From Anthonomus grandis grandis (lineage: Eukaryota; Arthropoda; Insecta; Coleoptera; Curculionidae), in NCBI RefSeq assembly GCF_022605725.1, contig NC_065564.1, positions 12,440,698 to 12,504,697 on the forward strand: a stretch of DNA of 64,000 bases. The letters run 5' to 3'. Within the stretch, counting starts at the first letter, position 1. Each line of letters starts with the position of its first letter. Of this stretch, positions 59,280-64,000 are shown one piece after another. The translations under genes and the position numbers were made by a program. The notes under the pieces are model-generated. The model was given only the letters and a program-made list of their open reading frames with translations. It was not told the DNA's origin and did not search any database.

Positions 59280-62200
59280 GTATCTCGGTTAATAAAGGAG
59301 CTACGACCTTGCAAATTATTTCGTTGGATTTAGAACGTCGAAGCTAAGACAAAACCGTTGGATTTTTAAAGCTAGTGCTTATAGAAGCCGAGATACAGAC
59401 TTCCAAACTTTGGGTTTTTGGTGCACATATATGGAAACCAAAAATTTGTATCTCGGTTAGTAAAAGAGCTACGACTTTGGGAATAGTCTCGTTGGATTCA
59501 GAACGTCGAAACTAAGACAAAACCGTTGGATTTTTAAAGCTAGTACTTATAGAAGCCGAGATACAGACTTCCAAACTTTGGGTTTTTGGTGCACATATAT
59601 AGAAAGCAAAAATTTATATCTCGGTTAGTAAAGGAGCTACGACTTTGGGAATAGTCTCGTTGGATTCAGAACATCGAAACTAAGACAAAACCGTTGGATT
59701 GTTAAAGCTAGTACTTATAGAAGCCGCGATACAGACTTCCAAACTTTGGGTTTTTGATGCACATATATGGAAACCAAAAATTTGTATCTCGGTTAATAAA
59801 CGAGCTACGACCTTGCAAATTATTTCGTTGGATTTAGAACGTCGAAGCTAAGACAAAACCGTTGGATTGTTAAAGCTAGTACTTATAGAAGCCGCGATAC
59901 AGACTTCCAAACTTTGGGTTTTTGATGCACATATATGGAAACCAAAAATTTGTATCTCGGTTAATAAACGAGCTACGACCTTGCAAATTATTTCGTTGGA
60001 TTTAGAACGTCGAAGCTAAGACAAAACCGTTGGATTTTTAAAGCTAGTGCTTATAGAAGCCGAGATACAGACTTCCAAACTTTGGGTTTTTGGTGCACAT
60101 ATATGGAAACCAAAAATTTGTATCTCGGTTAGTAAAAGAGCTACGACTTTGGGAATAGTCTCGTTGGATTCAGAACGTCGAAACTAAGACAAAACCGTTG
60201 GATTTTTAAAGCTAGTACTTATAGAAGCCGAGATACAGACTTCCAAACTTTGGGTTTTTGGTGCACATATATAGAAAGCAAAAATTTATATCTCGGTTAG
60301 TAAAGGAGCTACGACTTTGGGAATAGTCTCGTTGGATTCAGAACGTCAAAACTAAGACAAAACCGTTGGATTTTTAAAGCTAGTGCTTATAGAAGCCGAG
60401 ATACAGACTTCCAAACTTTGGGTTTTTGGTGCACATATATAGAAACCAAAAATTTGTATCTCGGTTAGTAAAGGAGCTACGACTTTGGGAATAGTCTCGT
60501 TGGATTCAGAACGTCAAAACTAAGACAAAACCGTTGGATTTTTAAAGCTAGTACTTATAGAAGCCGAGATACAGACTTCCAAACTTTGGGTTTTTGGTGC
60601 ACATATATAGAAACCAAAAATTTGTATCTCGGTTAGTAAAGGAGCTACGACTTTGGGAATAGTCTCGTTGGATTCAGAACGTCAAAACTAAGACAAAACC
60701 GTTGGATTTTTAAAGCTAGTACTTATAGAAGCCGAGATACAGACTTCCAAACTTTGGGTTTTTGGTGCACATATATAGAAACCAAAAATTTGTATCTCGG
60801 TTAGTAAAGGAGCTACGACTTTGGGAATAGTCTCGTTGGATTCAAAACGTCAAAGCTAAGACAAAACCGTTGAATTTTTAAAGCTAGTGCTTATAGAAGC
60901 CGAGATACAGACTTCCAAACTTTGGGTTTTTGGTGCACATATATGGAAACCAAAAATTTGTATCTCGGTTAGTGAAAGAGCTACGACTTTGAGAATAGTC
61001 TCCTTGCATTCAGAACATCGAAACTAAGACAAAACCGTTGGATTTTTAAAGCTAGCCCATATAGAAGCCGAGATACAGACTTCCAAACTTTGGGTTTTTG
61101 GTGCACATATATGGAAACCAAAAATTTGTATCTCGGTTAGTAAAAGAGCTACGACTTTGGGAATAGTCTCGTTGGATTCAGAACATCGAAACTAAGACAA
61201 AACCGTTGGATTTTTAAATCTAGTACTTATAGAAGCCGAGATACAGACTTCCAAACTTTGGGTTTTTGGTGCACATATATAGAAAGCAAAAATTTATATC
61301 TCGGTTAGTAAAGGAGCTACGACTTTGGGAATAGTCTCGTTGGATTCAGAACATCGAAACTAAGACAAAACCGTTGGATTGTTAAAGCTAGTACTTATAG
61401 AAGCCGCGATACAGACTTCCAAACTTTGGGTTTTTGATGAACATATATGGAAACCAAAAATTTGTATCTCGGTTAGTAAAAGAGCTACGACTTTGAGAAT
61501 AGTCTCCTTGGATTCAGAACATCGAAACTAAGACAAAACCGTTGGATTTTTAAAGCTAGTCCATATAGAAGCCGAGATACAGACTTCCAAACTTTGGGTT
61601 TTTGGTGCACATATATGGAAACCAAAAATTTGTATCTCGGTTAGTAAAAGAGCTACGACTTTGGGAATAGTCTCGTTGGATTCAGAACGTCGAAACTAAG
61701 ACAAAACCGTTGGATTTTTAAAGCTAGTCCATATAGAAGCCGAGATACAGACTTCCAAACTTTGGGTTTTTGGTGCACATATATGGAAACCAAAAATTTG
61801 TATCTCGGTTAGTAAAAGAGCTACGACTTTGGGAATAGTCTCGTTGGATTCAGAACGTCAAAACTAAGACAAAACCGTTGGATTTTTAAAGCTAGTGCTT
61901 ATAGAAGCCGAGATACAGACTTCCAAACTTTGGGTTTTTGGTGCACATATATAGAAACCAAAAATTTGTATCTCGGTTAGTAAAGGAGCTACGACTTTGA
62001 GAATAGTCTCCTTGGATTCAGAACATCGAAACTAAGACAAAACCGTTGGATTTTTAAAGCTAGTCCATATAGAAGCCGAGATACAGACTTCCAAACTTTG
62101 GGTTTTTGGTGCACATATATGGAAACCAAAAATTTGTATCTCGGTTAGTAAAAGAGCTACGACTTTGGGAATAGTCTCGTTGGATTCAGAACGTCGAAAC

Positions 62201-64000
62201 TAAGACAAAACCGTTGGATTTTTAAAGCTAGCGCTTATAGAAGCCGAGATACAGACTTCGAAACTTTGCGTTTTTGGTGCACATATATGGAAACCAAAAA
62301 TTTGTATCTCGGTTAGTAAAAGAGCTACGACTTTGGGAATAGTCTCGTTGGATTCAAAACGTCGAAGCTAAGACAAAACCGTTGAATTTTTAAAGCTAGT
62401 GCTTATAGAAGCTGAGATACAGACTTCCAAACTTTGGGTTTTTGGTGCACATATATGGAAACCAAAAATTTGTATCTCGGTTAGTAAAAGAGCTACGACT
62501 TTGAGAATAGTCTCGTTGGATTCAAAACGTCAAAGCTAAGACAAAACCGTTGGATTTTTAAAGCTAGTGCTTATAGAAGCTGAGATACAGACTTCCAAAC
62601 TTTGGGTTTTTGGTGCACATATATGGAAACCAAAAATTTGTATCTCGGTTAGTAAAAGAGCTACGACTTTGGGAATAGTCTCGTTGGATTTAGAACGTCG
62701 AAACTAAGACAAAACCGTTGGATTTTTAAAGCTAGTACTTATAGAAGCCGAGATACAGACTTCCAAACTTTGGGTTTTTGGTGCACATATATGGAAACCA
62801 AAAATTTGTATGTCGGTTAGTAAAAGAGCTACGACTTTAGGAATAGTCTGGTTGGATTCAGAACATCGAAACTAAGACAAAACCGTTGGATTGTTAAAGC
62901 TAGTACTTATAGAAGCCGAGATGTCAACTTCCAAAGTTTTGGTTTTTGGTGCACATATATGGAAACCAAAAATTTGTATCTCGGTTAGTAAAAGAGCTAC
63001 GACTTTGGGAGTAGTCTCGTTGGATTCAAAACGTCGAAGCTAAGACAAAACCGTTGAATTTTTAAAGCTAGTGCTTATAGAAGCTGAGATACAGACTTCC
63101 AAACTTTGGGTTTTTGGTGCACATATATGGAAACCAAAAATTTGTATCTCGGTTAGTAAAAGAGCTACGACTTTGAGAATAGTCTCCTTGGATTCAGAAC
63201 ATCGAAACTAAGACAAAACCGTTGGATTTTTAAAGCTAGCGCTTATAGAAGCCGAGATACAGACTTCGAAACTTTGCGTTTTTGGTGCACATATATGGAA
63301 ACCAAAAATTTGTATCTCGGTTAGTAAAAGAGCTACGACTTTGGGAATAGTCTCGTTGGATTCAAAACGTCGAAGCTAAGACAAAACCGTTGAATTTTTA
63401 AAGCTAGTGCTTATAGAAGCTGAGATACAGACTTCCAAACTTTGGGTTTTTGGTGCACATATATGGAAACCAAAAATTTGTATCTCGGTTAGTAAAAGAG
63501 CTACGACTTTGGGAATAGTCTCGTTGGATTCAGAACGTCGAAACTAAGACAAAACCGTTGGATTTTTAAAGCTAGCGCTTATAGAAGCCGAGATACAGAC
63601 TTCGAAACTTTGCGTTTTTGGTGCACATATATGGAAACCAAAAATTTGTATCTCGGTTAGTAAAAGAGCTACGACTTTGGGAATAGTCTCGTTGGATTCA
63701 AAACGTCGAAGCTAAGACAAAACCGTTGAATTTTTAAAGCTAGTGCTTATAGAAGCTGAGATACAGACTTCCAAACTTTGGGTTTTTGGTGCACATATAT
63801 GGAAACCAAAAATTTGTATCTCGGTTAGTAAAAGAGCTACGACTTTGAGAATAGTCTCGTTGGATTCAAAACGTCAAAGCTAAGACAAAACCGTTGGATT
63901 TTTAAAGCTAGTGCTTATAGAAGCTGAGATACAGACTTCCAAACTTTGGGTTTTTGGTGCACATATATGGAAACCAAAAATTTGTATCTCGGTTAGTAAA
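59280..64000 (+). repeat. Right-hand subfamily block
   Basis: Dominated by monomers with GTGCTTATAG, CGAAGCTAAGAC or CAAAGCTAAGAC, GCTGAGATAC, CTTCGAAACTTTGCG (near 62268, 63264, 63600), GACCTTGCAAATTATTTCG (near 59306, 59811, 59979) and GTCTCCTTGG. Related monomers occur at 48.2-49.6 kb. The array continues past 64000, so its right boundary is not seen. Confidence 0.7.

Larger units (their letters stand above)
8761..64000 (+). repeat. 168-bp satellite DNA array, about 329 monomers, continuing past the window
   Basis: From ACAAAACTAAG at 8761 to the last base, the sequence is one head-to-tail array of a monomer whose consensus counts to 168 bp when started at AACTAAGACA. Landmarks recurring every 168 bp are CTAGTAC, CCGAGATAC, TGCACATATATGG, GTATCTCGGTTAG and TCTCGTTGGATT. 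Offsets between diagnostic variants are multiples of 168, plus one base for each 169-bp variant monomer. Most monomers differ from consensus at only a few sites. The array contains no transposon insertion, inversion or unrelated spacer that I could see. The 168-bp length is close to nucleosomal repeat length, as for many centromeric and pericentromeric satellites. That this array is centromeric is inference. No promoter or gene is evident in it. Confidence 0.97.

Noticed and set aside
8761..64000. CRISPR-like array
   Set aside because: The periodicity is that of whole 168-bp monomers that are similar throughout. There are no short conserved repeats separated by unique spacers, and the context is eukaryotic.
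8761..64000. Tandem array of a protein-coding repeat or of a MITE
   Set aside because: The forward and reverse frames all contain regular stops in the consensus, so no long coding repeat exists. The dyad is internal rather than terminal, and there are no target-site duplications between monomers.

Overview
The window comes from an animal genome, most likely an insect. It contains no N runs, no bacterial-type gene organisation and no complete gene. It has two parts: about 8.76 kb of decayed mobile-element DNA on the left, and about 55.2 kb of uninterrupted satellite DNA running off the right end. The insect assignment rests on the element types: a Tc1/mariner transposase tail with DD41D-type spacing, a jockey/CR1-type non-LTR retrotransposon, remains of an R1/jockey-like non-LTR family, and a multi-copy protein family I associate with insects. 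The species cannot be read from the sequence.

Left part (1-8760). Positions 1-380 are the broken C-terminal end of a DD41D-type transposase. Positions 541-2244 are a 5'-truncated non-LTR retrotransposon; its reverse transcriptase keeps motifs A, B and C but is interrupted by one frameshift and one stop. Three copies of one decayed repeat follow: A (2353-3669), B (5983-7278) and C (7258-8058). B and C lie head to tail. The copies carry scattered reading-frame fragments of a second non-LTR element. Between A and B lies a multi-exon pseudogene (4372-5433) that still has one perfectly phased 66-bp intron, followed by a weak degenerate tandem repeat (5440-5790). The last 700 bp before the satellite hold one unexplained open frame (8293-8547).

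Right part (8761-64000). This is a tandem array of a 168-bp monomer, about 329 copies, all in the same orientation. Each monomer has a nested dyad that could fold into a hairpin. The monomers closest to the left edge are the most diverged and have indels. Further in, the array is a mosaic of blocks copied at offsets of whole monomers: a 2,019-bp 12-mer in tandem, a 2,688-bp (16-mer) offset duplication, a roughly 1.95-kb block present four times in whole or part, and runs of 336-bp dimers. These are footprints of unequal exchange or block conversion with incipient higher-order repeats. The short reverse-strand open frames in the array exist only because 168 is divisible by three and a stop codon is mutated in some monomers; they are not genes.

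Nothing here forms an operon or a functional pathway. The most reasonable reading is the edge of a pericentromeric or other heterochromatic satellite block next to a graveyard of transposable elements. Location on the chromosome is inference, not something the sequence shows.
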